DNA of 64,000 nt, taken from contig DAITAA010000010.1 of assembly GCA_036824505.1 (NCBI GenBank), forward strand, positions 1 through 64,000, read 5' to 3'. The position numbers and the translations under genes are program-made. Source of the DNA: SCUD01 sp036824505 (GTDB lineage: Bacteria > Pseudomonadota > Gammaproteobacteria > Steroidobacterales > Steroidobacteraceae). The stretch's first letter is position 1. Every line of letters begins with the position of its first letter. The notes beneath the pieces were generated by a model. The model saw only the letters and a list, made by a program, of their open reading frames with translations. It was not told the origin of the DNA and ran no database searches. Shown here one piece after another: positions 10,662-20,008 of the stretch.

Positions 10662-11681
10662 ATGAGAGTGCTCGGAATCGAAACCTCCTGCGATGAGACC
10701 GCGGTCGCCGTGTACGACGGCGAACGGGGCCTTATGGCCAATCGCGTGTGGAGCCAGATCGAACTGCACCGGCCCCACGGCGGCGTGGTGCCCGAGCTTG
10801 CCTCGCGCGAACACGTGGAACGGCTGCTGCCGATGATCGAGGACAGCCTTGAGGATGCCGGAATTACCCCGCAAGCCATTGATGGCATTGCCTATACAGC
10901 GGGCCCCGGCCTGATCGGCGCGCTCCTTGTCGGGGCCACGGTCGCCCGCAGCCTGGGTTATGCCTGGGCCGTGCCGGTCGTCGGCGTCCATCATCTGGAA
11001 GGTCACTTGCTGGCTCCGCAGCTCGAGCCCGGGGCACCGGAATTCCCGTTCATTGCGCTGCTGGTCTCCGGCGGCCACACGATGCTGGTCGAAGTGACCG
11101 GGCTCGGCCAATACCGGATCCTTGGCGAAACCCTCGACGACGCAGCGGGCGAGGCCTTCGACAAGACCGCAAAACTGCTCGGACTCGAGTACCCGGGCGG
11201 GCCGGCACTTGCTGCGCTCGCGGAATCGGGCCGCGACGGCGTGTTCGAGTTTCCGCGACCGATGCTCGACCGGCCCGGGCTCGACTTCAGTTTCAGCGGG
11301 CTGAAGACCGCGGTCGTCGTGGCGCTTCGCGGCCGCAGGCTCGATGCGCAGGACCGGGCCGATGCCGCGCGCGGATTCGAGTCGGCGATGGTCGAAACGC
11401 TCGTTGCGAAGGCGCTGCGGGCCCTGCGGCAGACCGGCATCCGGGCGCTGGTCGTTGCGGGCGGCGTCGGAGCGAACCGGCGACTGCGCGAGGAACTGGC
11501 TGCCGCCGCCGCGGCGGCGGGCAGTCGCGTGCACTACCCCAGACCCGAGTTCTGCACCGACAATGCCGCGATGATTGCGCTCGCCGGACACGCTCGACTC
11601 ATGGCCGGCGAGCGTGAAGCGCTGCCCGTGCGTGCCCGGGCGCGCTGGCCTCTGGATGAACTGGCCGCACCGCGGCACTGA
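10662..11681 (+). CDS. tsaD: tRNA N6-threonylcarbamoyladenosine synthase subunit TsaD
   Basis: Transfers the threonylcarbamoyl group from TC-AMP to A37 of ANN-decoding tRNAs, with TsaB and TsaE. The 339-residue protein has the ASKHA fold signatures: MRVLGIETSCDETAVAVYD, the metal-binding HHLEGH (around 110), LLVSGGHTML, the DDAAGEAFDK loop, LDFSFSGLKT and the C-terminal GGVGANRRLR and CTDNAAMIA. It diverges from rpsU, an arrangement seen in many gammaproteobacteria, and is followed 8 bp later by folB. Confidence 0.97.
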   Translation: MRVLGIETSCDETAVAVYDGERGLMANRVWSQIELHRPHGGVVPELASREHVERLLPMIEDSLEDAGITPQAIDGIAYTAGPGLIGALLVGATVARSLGYAWAVPVVGVHHLEGHLLAPQLEPGAPEFPFIALLVSGGHTMLVEVTGLGQYRILGETLDDAAGEAFDKTAKLLGLEYPGGPALAALAESGRDGVFEFPRPMLDRPGLDFSFSGLKTAVVVALRGRRLDAQDRADAARGFESAMVETLVAKALRALRQTGIRALVVAGGVGANRRLREELAAAAAAAGSRVHYPRPEFCTDNAAMIALAGHARLMAGEREALPVRARARWPLDELAAPRH

Positions 11682-11689
11682 GGAGCTTC

Positions 11690-12046
11690 ATGGACAAGAT
11701 CTTCTTGACGGCGCTTTCGACGGAGACCGTGATCGGGATCTTCGACTGGGAGCGCCAGGTCCGGCAGCGAGTCGAGATCGACCTCGTGATGTCGTTCGAC
11801 ATTGCCGCTGCGGCGAAGAGCGACTCCATCGACGACACGCTGAATTACAAGGCGGTCGCAAAGCGCGTGCTCGCCTTTGTCGAGGCGAGCCAGTTCCAGC
11901 TCGTGGAAACGCTGGCCGAGCGCGTCGCGGGCCTGGTGCTGGCGGAGTTTCCGGTGACGCACGTGCGCGTCACCGTGCACAAGCCGGGCGCGATACGTCA
12001 TTCCAGGGACGTCGGCGTGATCATCGAGCGCGGCCGGGATGCCTGA
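11690..12046 (+). CDS. folB: Dihydroneopterin aldolase FolB
   Basis: Converts 7,8-dihydroneopterin to 6-hydroxymethyl-7,8-dihydropterin in folate biosynthesis. The 118-residue length is normal. Family stretches visible are VIGIFDWERQVRQRVEIDLVM, with the conserved Glu-equivalent position, DTLNYKAVAKRV (the substrate-contacting Tyr), LVETLAERVA, and the C-terminal V.KPGAIRHSRDVGV. It overlaps folK by 8 bp, so the two are probably translationally coupled. Confidence 0.95.
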   Translation: MDKIFLTALSTETVIGIFDWERQVRQRVEIDLVMSFDIAAAAKSDSIDDTLNYKAVAKRVLAFVEASQFQLVETLAERVAGLVLAEFPVTHVRVTVHKPGAIRHSRDVGVIIERGRDA

Positions 12047-12533
12047 AGTCTTTGTCGGAGCCGGCAGCAATATCCGGCCGCGCGCCCATCTGCGGCAGGC
12101 AATCGCAGCGCTCGCCGCCGCCTGGCCGGGATTGCGGGTATCGCGCGCCTTTGCAAATTCCGCCGTCGGTTTCGTGGGCGACGATTTCATCAATCTGGTC
12201 GTCGCTTTCCACACCGATGATTCGCCGGCGCAGGTACTGGAGCGCCTGAAGGCCGTGGAATCGGCGAGCGGGCGCGAACGCGGCGCGAAGAAATGGGCGC
12301 CGCGCACGCTGGATCTCGACCTGCTGCTGTACGGTGATCTCGTCGGGCGCTTGCCCGGCGCGGAACTGCCGCATGCGGACCTGTGCGAGCGCGCCTACGT
12401 GCTCGGACCTCTCGCGGAACTGGCGCCGGACCGGAAACACCCGGTGCTCAGGGAGACCTATGGTGCCTTGTGGAAGAAGTTCGACCGCGGTGCCCACGAG
12501 CTGCGCGCGGTCTCGCTAGATGAGGAGGACTGA
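12039..12533 (+). CDS. folK: 6-hydroxymethyl-7,8-dihydropterin pyrophosphokinase FolK
   Basis: Transfers pyrophosphate from ATP to the product of FolB, the next step of folate synthesis. The 164-residue protein shows VGAGSNI at the N-terminus, FxNxV in GDDFINLVV, the nucleotide-binding R.RGAKKWAPRTLDLDLLLYG motif with its conserved Asp pair, and LPHADLCERAYVLGPLAEL. Its stop is only 8 bp from the stop of the converging pteridine reductase gene. Confidence 0.95.
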   Translation: MPEVFVGAGSNIRPRAHLRQAIAALAAAWPGLRVSRAFANSAVGFVGDDFINLVVAFHTDDSPAQVLERLKAVESASGRERGAKKWAPRTLDLDLLLYGDLVGRLPGAELPHADLCERAYVLGPLAELAPDRKHPVLRETYGALWKKFDRGAHELRAVSLDEED

Positions 12534-12541
12534 TGCGCGGG

Positions 12542-13309
12542 TCAGCGGCCGCCGCCGCCGAGGATGCGCCCGCCGTCAATGGTGAGGAGTTCGCCGGTCA
12601 CGAACGGCGCCTGGGTTGCAAAGAAGATCGCAGCGCGCGCGACATCTTCCGGCGAGCCCGTGCGCTTCAGCGCCGTGCGCTCGATGATGCGCCGCTTGAG
12701 CTTCGCGTCGACGCCGCCTGCCGGCCAGAGTATGGGCCCCGGTGCAATCGCATTGACGCGCACCTGCGGGCCGAGCTCGCGGGCGAGAGCGCGCGTCAGC
12801 ATGACGAGTGCCGATTTCGCGGCGCAATACACCGTGTGGTGCCTGAGCGGGCGCAAGCCATGGATGTCCGCCATGTTGATGATGAGTCCCTTGCGCCGGC
12901 GCAACTCGGATGCTGCGGCCTGGGCGAGGAAAAGCGGTGCGCGCAGATTCGTGCCGATCAGGTCATCGAACTGGGCCATCGTGATTTCTCCCATCGGCGT
13001 CGGGTAGAAGGTCGAGGCATTGTTGACCAGTACGTCGAGCCGTCCGAAGGACTGCACGACGGCCCCCGGCAGCGCGGCGACCGCTGCCAGGTCCAGCAGG
13101 TCGGCGCCGATCGTGAGAGCGGATCCCCGGCGGCGCCTGTTCATGCGCGCGGCGAGTTTGCTGGCCTCCGCTTCCGAGCGGTGATAATGGATTGCGATCC
13201 GCGCACCCTGGTCGTGAAAGGCCAGCGCGAGTACCGCGCCGATTCGTCGCGCCGCGCCGGTGATCAGCACGACCTTGTTCCTGAGCGGCGGGGCGGCGGT
13301 GATGCGCAT
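12542..13309 (-). CDS. folM: Pteridine reductase (short-chain dehydrogenase family, FolM/PTR1-like)
   Basis: NADPH-dependent SDR of 255 residues. It has the Rossmann motif TGAARRIG and VLVNNAS. Instead of the classical catalytic Ser it carries the pteridine reductase triad: Asp in ADIHG, Tyr 13 residues later in TVYCAAK and Lys 4 after that. These spacings match Leishmania PTR1 (D181, Y194, K198). It probably reduces dihydromonapterin or dihydrofolate. That fits the converging folB-folK pair. I chose ATG 13309 (MRITAAPPLRNKV); an open extension to 13363 looks non-homologous. Confidence 0.85.
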   Translation of the reverse strand: MRITAAPPLRNKVVLITGAARRIGAVLALAFHDQGARIAIHYHRSEAEASKLAARMNRRRRGSALTIGADLLDLAAVAALPGAVVQSFGRLDVLVNNASTFYPTPMGEITMAQFDDLIGTNLRAPLFLAQAAASELRRRKGLIINMADIHGLRPLRHHTVYCAAKSALVMLTRALARELGPQVRVNAIAPGPILWPAGGVDAKLKRRIIERTALKRTGSPEDVARAAIFFATQAPFVTGELLTIDGGRILGGGGR

Positions 13310-13344
13310 CGGTGGCGAAGATATCACGGGCCGCGATCTGCGCG

Positions 13345-14514
13345 ATGCTGATACCGGACTCACCGCCGCCGCTTTCGCCCGCCGAGGCTGCGCACAGCGA
13401 ACGCGTGGCAGAGCACCTGCGTACGTTGATCAAGGCAGCTGGCGGCTGGCTGCCATTTTCCCGTTTCATGGACGCGGCGCTGTACGCGCCGGGCCTTGGC
13501 TATTACATGGCCGGCCAGGCCCGATTCGGGGCCAGCGGTGATTTCGTCACGGCCCCGGAAATGTCGCCGCTCTTCGCGCGCTGCATCGCGACCCAGGTCG
13601 CCGAGTTGCTGGAACGCGCAGGGGGAGGGGACGTGGTGGAGTACGGCGCAGGCAGTGGCGCCCTGGCCATCGGACTGTTGCAGGCGCTGGCCAGGACCGA
13701 TGCGTTGCCGCGCCGCTATCGCATCGTCGAAATCAGCGCGCCGCTTCGTGCCGCGCAGCGCGAGCGGATTGCGCGACATCCGGAGTTGATGAACCGGGTT
13801 GAATGGCTGGACGGGCCGCCGGCCGAGGCCTGGCAGGGCGTGGCGCTGGCGAACGAGGTCCTCGATGCATTGCCCGTGGATCGTTTCCGCGCAGGCCGTG
13901 ACGGCTGCGAAGCCATCGGTGTCGTCGCCGCGGGCCGGGAATTCGACTGGCAGACGCGGCCGGCGGACGCGACGCTCACCAACGCCATCGCGAGTCTTCG
14001 CGTCTCCCTGCCCGACGGCTATGTATCGGAACTGCGGCCGATGTTGCCGGCCTGGATTGCGGCCGCGACATCGACTATCGCGAAAGGAGCCTTGTTGCTT
14101 TCGGACTACGGTTTGCCGCGGACTCACTACTATCACGCGACCCGCGATGGCGGCAGCCTGTGCGGCTTCTACCGTCACCGGCGCGTGGACGACGTATTCG
14201 CGCGCCCTGGCCTGCAGGACCTGACTGCCTGGGTCGATTTTTCCGCGGTCGCCAATGCGGCCACCGCCTGCGGCCTGGAAGTTGCCGGCTTTGCGACCCA
14301 GGCACATTTCCTCGCCTCACTCGGCATCGATCGCGAGATAGCAGCCGCGCTCGATGGCGCTGACACGCGCGAAAGCATGTCCCTGAGACAAGGTGCCTCG
14401 ATGCTGATGCTGCCCGGGGAGATGGGCGAACGGTTCAAGGTGATGGCCCTCACGCGCGGGATCGAGCGCACACTTAGCGGCTTTAGTTTTCGCGACCTGT
14501 CCATGAGTCTGTAA
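13345..14514 (+). CDS. SAM-dependent methyltransferase, MidA/NDUFAF7 family (DUF185)
   Basis: Class I methyltransferase of 389 residues related to mitochondrial NDUFAF7, which dimethylates an arginine in a complex I subunit. It shows PLGYYM-type LGYYMAGQARFGASGDFVTA and MSPLFARCIA near the N-terminus, the SAM-binding motif VEYGAGSGALA, NEVLDALPV and the FSDYG-like LLSDYGLPRTHYY with GGSLCGFYRHR. All are typical of the family. The bacterial substrate is unknown. I chose ATG 13345; a GTG at 13312 is in frame but overlaps the upstream region of the divergent folM gene. Confidence 0.88.
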   Translation: MLIPDSPPPLSPAEAAHSERVAEHLRTLIKAAGGWLPFSRFMDAALYAPGLGYYMAGQARFGASGDFVTAPEMSPLFARCIATQVAELLERAGGGDVVEYGAGSGALAIGLLQALARTDALPRRYRIVEISAPLRAAQRERIARHPELMNRVEWLDGPPAEAWQGVALANEVLDALPVDRFRAGRDGCEAIGVVAAGREFDWQTRPADATLTNAIASLRVSLPDGYVSELRPMLPAWIAAATSTIAKGALLLSDYGLPRTHYYHATRDGGSLCGFYRHRRVDDVFARPGLQDLTAWVDFSAVANAATACGLEVAGFATQAHFLASLGIDREIAAALDGADTRESMSLRQGASMLMLPGEMGERFKVMALTRGIERTLSGFSFRDLSMSL

Positions 14515-14523
14515 AGTGCGGCC

Positions 14524-15324
14524 ATGAATCCGATTCATGCCATCGTGCTGGCGATCGTCCAGGGGCTTTCCGAATTCCTGCCGATCTCGAGTTCCGGCCA
14601 CCTGATTCTCGTGCCGAGCCTGCTCGGCTGGCCGGACCAGGGGCTCGCCTTCGATGTCTCGCTTCATTTGGGTACCCTGGTCGCGGTGGTCGGATATTTT
14701 CGTGTGCAGCTTCTGCAGATGGCGCGCGCCTGGTTCAGTTCACTCACCGGCCGTGGACTGACGCCCGACGGTCGCCTGGCCTGGTGCGTCATCCTCGGCA
14801 CGATTCCGGTTGGACTGGTGGGACTCGCCTTTGGCGATTACATCGAGCGCGTGTTGCGTGATCCGCGATTTGTCGCGGCCACGCTCGCCGGCTTTGGCAT
14901 TCTGATGTGGCTTGCCGACCGGCTGGGAGCACAGCGTCGCGATGAATACTCTGTCGGCTGGCGGGATGCGTTCCTGATCGGCTGGGCCCAGGCGCTTGCA
15001 CTGATGCCGGGCACATCGCGTTCTGGTGTCACGATGACCGTGGCCAGGGCGCTCGGGCTGACACGTGTGGGCGCCGCGCGCTTCTCATTCCTGCTGGCGG
15101 TGCCCGGCATTGCGATGGCTGGCGGCTGGGAGTTCCTGAAGCTGGTGACCGGGCCGGGCAACGGTGCGGAATGGCCCATGATGGGTCTCGGCTTCGTCGT
15201 GTCGGCGGTGGCCGGCTACTTGTGCATCGACGTGCTGCTCAAGTTCCTCGGCCGCTTTGGCCTGCTGTCGTTCGCGATTTATCGGGTGGCTCTCGCCATC
15301 GTCATCGTATTGATTCTCGGCTGA
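14524..15324 (+). CDS. uppP: Undecaprenyl-diphosphatase UppP (BacA)
   Basis: Integral membrane enzyme that dephosphorylates undecaprenyl pyrophosphate so that the carrier lipid can be recycled for peptidoglycan and O-antigen synthesis. The 266-residue length is normal. It contains both catalytic signatures, EFLPISSSGH near residue 17-26 and the PGTSRSG motif near 160-166, and several hydrophobic segments ending in a long C-terminal one. It starts 9 bp after the methyltransferase stop and converges with cca. Confidence 0.96.
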   Translation: MNPIHAIVLAIVQGLSEFLPISSSGHLILVPSLLGWPDQGLAFDVSLHLGTLVAVVGYFRVQLLQMARAWFSSLTGRGLTPDGRLAWCVILGTIPVGLVGLAFGDYIERVLRDPRFVAATLAGFGILMWLADRLGAQRRDEYSVGWRDAFLIGWAQALALMPGTSRSGVTMTVARALGLTRVGAARFSFLLAVPGIAMAGGWEFLKLVTGPGNGAEWPMMGLGFVVSAVAGYLCIDVLLKFLGRFGLLSFAIYRVALAIVIVLILG

Positions 15325-15334
15325 GCCGACCGGA

Positions 15335-16549
15335 TCAATTCATCTGGCGCAGCGCCGCCAGGCGCCTGCGGCGCAGCAGCACGCCGATCTGCTCGCCCGG
15401 CAGCCCGGCACGATCCTCATCATCCAGTGTCGTCGCGAGCGCGATGTCGAGTGCGCGCCTGAGGCGCCCGGCCTGCGGATAAGGCCGCTGCCGCCAGCCG
15501 CCGCGGCCGCGATAGTCGGCCTCGAAAGCCAGCAGCAGCTCGTGAAAGCGATCAGGCCGGCGCATTGCGTCGCAGGCCTCGAGCAACTCGAGCAGCGTCC
15601 GTGGCCTCAATTCCATCGCACGGTTGGCAAGCCCATGCCAGCGTGCCGCGAGTTCCGCGAGTTCGCGGTAGTCACCTGGAACGCGAAGACGTGCCGCGAG
15701 CTCGCGCAACAGCGCGATGCCTCGCTCCTCGTGGCCGCGATGGGTCGGCCATTGGGAGCGGGGCGTGCGGCCCTTGCCGAGGTCGTGCATCAAGGCCGCA
15801 AAACGGATGCGCGGCTCCGGTGTCAGATCCGCTGCCGCCCGCAGCACGAGTTCCATGTGCAGGCCAGTGTCGATTTCTGGATGCCATTTTTCCGGTTGCG
15901 GCACACCGTAGAGTGCGTCCAGTTCCGGGTAGATGCGTGCGAGCGCGCCACAGTCGTGCAGAAGTTTCAGCCAGGCATCCGGAGCGGGCTCGGCCAGCGC
16001 ACGTTCGGTTTCCTGCCAGACGCGCTCGGCGACGAGCGCGTCGACCTCGCCCGATGCGACCATTGCACGCATGCGCACCAGCGTCTCCGCCGCGACGCTG
16101 AAACCGAGCGGCTGGAATCGTGCGAGGAAGCGCGCGACGCGCAGGACGCGCACCGGATCCTCGTTGAAGGCTTCGGATACGTGACGCAGCACGCGGGCTT
16201 CGAGGTCGCGCTGGCCTCCCCAGGGATCGATCAGCGTGCCATCAGGCGCGCGCGCGATCGCATTGATCGTCAGGTCACGCCGGCGCAGGTCGTCCTCGAG
16301 CGTGACGTCCGGCGAGCATTGCATTTCGAATCCACGATAGCCTCGGCCCGTCTTGCGCTCGGTGCGCGCAAGCGCATATTCCTCGGCGGTCTCAGGGTGC
16401 AGGAATACCGGGAAGTCGCGTCCGACCTGCCGATAGCCGGCATCCAGCATGGCCTGCGGTGTGGCACCCACGACGACCCAGTCACGCTCGCGCACCGGCC
16501 GGCCGAGCAGCTCGTCACGGACCGCGCCGCCGACCAGATAGACTTCCAT
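15335..16549 (-). CDS. cca: CCA tRNA nucleotidyltransferase (multifunctional CCA protein)
   Basis: Adds or repairs the 3' CCA end of tRNAs without a template. The 404-residue protein has the nucleotidyltransferase head (GGAVRDELLG, RDWVVVGATP, RRRDLTINAIA) and the RVLRVARFLARF segment. The C-terminal half carries an HD phosphohydrolase motif (ALMHDLGKG), as in the E. coli-type bifunctional enzyme of about 412 residues. It starts at ATG 16549 and diverges from the following lipoprotein gene. Confidence 0.95.
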   Translation of the reverse strand: MEVYLVGGAVRDELLGRPVRERDWVVVGATPQAMLDAGYRQVGRDFPVFLHPETAEEYALARTERKTGRGYRGFEMQCSPDVTLEDDLRRRDLTINAIARAPDGTLIDPWGGQRDLEARVLRHVSEAFNEDPVRVLRVARFLARFQPLGFSVAAETLVRMRAMVASGEVDALVAERVWQETERALAEPAPDAWLKLLHDCGALARIYPELDALYGVPQPEKWHPEIDTGLHMELVLRAAADLTPEPRIRFAALMHDLGKGRTPRSQWPTHRGHEERGIALLRELAARLRVPGDYRELAELAARWHGLANRAMELRPRTLLELLEACDAMRRPDRFHELLLAFEADYRGRGGWRQRPYPQAGRLRRALDIALATTLDDEDRAGLPGEQIGVLLRRRRLAALRQMN

Positions 16550-16573
16550 TTCGTCATGTTACCCGATGCACAA

Positions 16574-17575
16574 ATGCGCCTGATTACGCGCCTCGCACTG
16601 ATCGCGGGGGCCCTGGCACTTTCGGGCTGTTATTACCTGCACCTGGCCGCAGGGCAGCTCGAGATGAACCGGCGCCGCGAACCGATCGCGGCTCTGGTCG
16701 CTCGCGATGACACGGATGCGGCGCTGCGGCAGCGACTCGACTATGCGAGCCACGCGCGGGAGTTCGCGATCTCTGAACTGGGGTTGCCGGACAATGGCAG
16801 CTACCGGAGTTACGCGGACCTGGGCCGGCCCTACGCAACATGGAATCTGTTTGCGGCACCCGAGTTCTCGGTCAAACCCAGGCATTGGTGCTTTCCGGTC
16901 GCAGGCTGCGTCGCCTACCGTGGCTATTTCGATGAGCAGCGCGCCGCGCGTGCGGCGAAGCACATGGCGGACCGGGGCGACGATGTCTATATTGGCCCCT
17001 CGCTTGCCTACTCCACGCTGGGTCATCTGCGCGACCCGTTGCTGAATACGATGTTGGGATATGGCGATGCCGAACTCGCCGCGCTCATGTTCCACGAGCT
17101 TGCCCATCAGACCGTCTATGTGCCAGGCGACAGTGATTTCAACGAGGCATTCGCGACCGTCGTTGAAGACGAAGGCGCGCGCCGCTGGCTCACCCACCTG
17201 GGCCGCGGCGAGGAACTGGCCGCATTCCTCGAGTCCAGCCGGCGCGAAGAGCGGCTCGCGGAATTGATGATCGCGACACGCAACCGACTGGCAGCCATTT
17301 ACGCAAGCGGCGAGCCCGCCGGGCAGATGCGCTCGTCCAAAGCCGCTGAATTGGCCCATCTGCGCGAATCATTGACAGCGCTTGGCCTGAAATCCGCCGG
17401 CGAACTCAATAATGCCGGTCTGGCGGCCGTCGCGACCTACCACCGCTGCGTTCCTGCACTGACCGCCTTGCTCGCTGAACATGGCGGTAATCTTCCCGCC
17501 TACTACTCCGCAATCCGCGCGCTGGCCCGCGATTCAACAGCCCGCTCGGCGCTTTGCCCCAGCGATAGGCGCTGA
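16574..17575 (+). CDS. Predicted zinc aminopeptidase lipoprotein (PF10023 family)
   Basis: About 333 residues. The start MRLITRLALIAGALALSGC carries a lipobox with Cys19, so a lipid-anchored periplasmic protein is expected. Typical family stretches are YYLHLAAGQLEMNRRREPI right after the cysteine, the zinc-protease HExxH motif in MFHELAHQTVY and a downstream glutamate-rich NEAFATVVEDEG. The family is annotated as predicted aminopeptidase; I know of no confirmed substrate. ATG 16556 is an alternative start 6 codons upstream, but it gives a poorer signal peptide. Confidence 0.85.
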   Translation: MRLITRLALIAGALALSGCYYLHLAAGQLEMNRRREPIAALVARDDTDAALRQRLDYASHAREFAISELGLPDNGSYRSYADLGRPYATWNLFAAPEFSVKPRHWCFPVAGCVAYRGYFDEQRAARAAKHMADRGDDVYIGPSLAYSTLGHLRDPLLNTMLGYGDAELAALMFHELAHQTVYVPGDSDFNEAFATVVEDEGARRWLTHLGRGEELAAFLESSRREERLAELMIATRNRLAAIYASGEPAGQMRSSKAAELAHLRESLTALGLKSAGELNNAGLAAVATYHRCVPALTALLAEHGGNLPAYYSAIRALARDSTARSALCPSDRR

Positions 17576-17639
17576 TCTCCACCCGCTGCCGTGCCGCGGC
17601 GCCGGTTTGTGCCTTGCCGGGCAGCATCATTTGCTGCGA

Positions 17640-18602
17640 TCAACGGCTGGCGCTTTCCCGGTAGCGTGAGTAACGCCCGGCGATGCCCCGATTACCAAGA
17701 TAGCGCGGCAGAATTGCCGACAGAGACTGAGGGCGGATGCCGAGTCGCGCAAATCCGTTAACGCTGCAGACGCTATCGACCGTGAGCGAGCGGTAGTTGT
17801 CGGTGGAGAAGGGCTTGCCCGGGACGAAGTCGCAGATGGCCGCCTGGAGACGAGAAGCCCAGTCCGGAAGACCGATGACGGCGCGCGAGAGCCCAAGTTC
17901 GTCCCGCACCAGACAGACGATTTCGCGCAGCGTGTACCGGTCGGGTCCGCAGAGCTGGTAGGTCTCGCCGGCCGTGGCACTGTCAGTGAGCCCGCGCAAC
18001 AATGCGGCGACGACATCTTCAACCCAGACCGGCGCGAATCGCGCGCCAGGCCGCGCGAGCGGAATGCCCGCCGGGATCAGACGCAACAAGGCCGCGAAAC
18101 GGTTCAAGAAGTCATCCCCGCGACCGAAGATCACCGAGGGCTGAAAGATCGTCCAGCGGAGGTCTGGTCCCGATTCCTCGCGGATGATGCGTTCCGCGAT
18201 TCCCTTGCTCTTCAGGTAATGACTTGCGCCATGATCCGCATCGGCGTTCAGCGCGCTCATCTGCAGCAGGCGATCCACGCACGCCTGCCGGCAGGCGCCG
18301 ACCAGCTTGCGTGCAAGATCAGCGTGCGCACGCCGGAAGCCACTGCCGTCGCGGCCACTCTCATTGAGGATTCCGACCAGATTGATGACCGCCTGCTGGC
18401 GGTCACAGAGCATGGCGAGCTGCGCGGGATCGTGCACATCGGCGCCGATCAGGCGCAATGTCGGCAGCATTCCGAGGTGTCGTCCCAAGTCAGGGTTTCG
18501 GGTCGGCACGGTGATCTGCCAACCATCCCGCGCAAGCGCCGCGCACAGCTGCTTGCCGACAAATCCAGAACCGCCAAGTACGCAAACTGATCGCGCCGCC
18601 AT
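17640..18602 (-). CDS. NAD(P)-binding protein of the complex I NDUFA9 subfamily
   Basis: Atypical SDR of 320 residues. It opens with the nucleotide-binding motif VCVLGGSGFVGKQL and continues with VINLVGIL, LLQMSALNA, YLKSKGIAE (the YxxxK pair) and FQPSVIFGRGDDFLNRFA, all characteristic of the NDUFA9-like family. In bacteria these are often annotated NAD-dependent epimerase/dehydratase with no known reaction. It follows htrA on the same strand, separated by 35 bp, so the two may share a transcript. Confidence 0.85.
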   Translation of the reverse strand: MAARSVCVLGGSGFVGKQLCAALARDGWQITVPTRNPDLGRHLGMLPTLRLIGADVHDPAQLAMLCDRQQAVINLVGILNESGRDGSGFRRAHADLARKLVGACRQACVDRLLQMSALNADADHGASHYLKSKGIAERIIREESGPDLRWTIFQPSVIFGRGDDFLNRFAALLRLIPAGIPLARPGARFAPVWVEDVVAALLRGLTDSATAGETYQLCGPDRYTLREIVCLVRDELGLSRAVIGLPDWASRLQAAICDFVPGKPFSTDNYRSLTVDSVCSVNGFARLGIRPQSLSAILPRYLGNRGIAGRYSRYRESASR

Positions 18603-18637
18603 GACGCGATTATACGGCTTGTCGCAGCGTCCCTCGC

Positions 18638-19981
18638 CTAGCGCAGCGGCAGGATCAGTATCTGGTTGCCGCGCTGCAACTGGAGCAGCATTGAAGTCTG
18701 GTCCTTCGCTGCCTCACGTAGCTGCGCCAGGTTCGCGATGCGGCTGCGATTCACGGCCACGATCCGGTCATCGGCCCGGAGACCGGACTGTTCCGCGGCG
18801 CTTCCCGGCTGGACACTGCGGACTACGACGCCGCTGCCGGACCCTTCAGGCGCATCGGCCAGGTCGGCGCCAGACAGCGCCGAATGGATGCTCTCGGCGT
18901 CGGCGAGTTGCGCGATCTCGCGAAGCACGGCTGTGAGGTGCTTTGGCTTGTTGTCCCGGAGCAATGTGATCTCGACGGATTCGCCAACCTTCAGCATGCC
19001 GATCGTATTGCGCAGTTCCGCAGCACCCTTGATTGGCTGATTGCGAACGGTCGTGATGACATCGCCGGTCTGGATTCCGGCGCGTGCGGCAGCTGAGCCT
19101 TCGGCAACCTGCGACACGAGCGCACCCTGGACATCCTCGCCAAGACCCAGGCTCTTGCGGTAATCGGGCGTCAGACTCAGCACCGAGACGCCGAGCTGGC
19201 CGCGATTGACTTCGCCGTGCTGAATGAGCTGGTCCATGATGGAGCGGACCATGTTCGAAGGTATCGCAAAGCCGATCCCGATATTGCCGCCCGAGCCGGA
19301 CAGAATCACCGAATTGATGCCGACCAGCTCGCCATCCAGGCTGACCAGCGCACCCCCGGAATTACCCGGATTGATCGCGGCATCGGTCTGGATGAAATCC
19401 TCATAACTGTCACGGGTTATGCCGGAGCGGCCGAGGGCACTGACAATCCCGGAGGTTACGCTGTGCTGTAATCCGAAGGGGTTGCCGATCGCGATCACGA
19501 AATCGCCCACCTCGAGTTTGGCGGAATCCGCAAGATGGATTTCAGCGGGGAGACGCCCTTCCTTGACTCGCAGGACCGCGATGTCGGAGCGCTCGTCGAC
19601 GCCGACGACATCGGCCTTCAATTCACGATCGTCGATCAGGGCGATCGTGATTTCCTTGGCATTCTTGACCATGTGGGCATTCGTGACGATATAGCCGGCC
19701 TTGGCATCGACGATGACGCCGGAGCCCGCGCTTCTGAACTCCCGTTCCTGTGGCGCGGCGTCAGGCGGCATGCCAAAAAAACGGCGGAAGTTTGGATCGT
19801 CGAAGAACGGATTGCGCGAGGCGGCCACGGTGCCGCGCACGGAAATGTTGACGACGGCCGGTGCGACGCGCTTGATGATCGGCGCGAAACTCGGATTCGG
19901 AGTTGCCTGCGGCTGCGCTATCGCGGCGACCGGCGCCAGTAATGTCACGGCGGTAGTGAAAGCGGCGAGAAGCTGTCTCAT
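18638..19981 (-). CDS. Periplasmic serine protease/chaperone of the HtrA (DegP/DegQ) family
   Basis: Protein quality control in the periplasm. The 447-residue protein has an N-terminal signal peptide ending near AIAQ, a trypsin-like domain with the triad His (TNAHMV), Asp (ERSDIAVLRV) and Ser (NPGNSGGALV), and two PDZ domains (about 265-350 and 355-445). DegP, DegQ and MucD cannot be separated from the sequence alone. I chose ATG 19981 because it gives a clean signal peptide; the frame is open for another 75 codons without homology. A sigma-E-like promoter lies 28-56 bp upstream. Confidence 0.93.
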   Translation of the reverse strand: MRQLLAAFTTAVTLLAPVAAIAQPQATPNPSFAPIIKRVAPAVVNISVRGTVAASRNPFFDDPNFRRFFGMPPDAAPQEREFRSAGSGVIVDAKAGYIVTNAHMVKNAKEITIALIDDRELKADVVGVDERSDIAVLRVKEGRLPAEIHLADSAKLEVGDFVIAIGNPFGLQHSVTSGIVSALGRSGITRDSYEDFIQTDAAINPGNSGGALVSLDGELVGINSVILSGSGGNIGIGFAIPSNMVRSIMDQLIQHGEVNRGQLGVSVLSLTPDYRKSLGLGEDVQGALVSQVAEGSAAARAGIQTGDVITTVRNQPIKGAAELRNTIGMLKVGESVEITLLRDNKPKHLTAVLREIAQLADAESIHSALSGADLADAPEGSGSGVVVRSVQPGSAAEQSGLRADDRIVAVNRSRIANLAQLREAAKDQTSMLLQLQRGNQILILPLR

Positions 19982-20008
19982 GGGGCGGGACCTCGGTGAT
20001 GCGGTGTG

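Noticed and set aside
15542..16555. 5' part of a 677-codon plus-strand frame that runs into the aminopeptidase gene
   Set aside because: The first 338 codons are antisense to cca and unrelated to the lipoprotein. The lipoprotein starts at ATG 16574.
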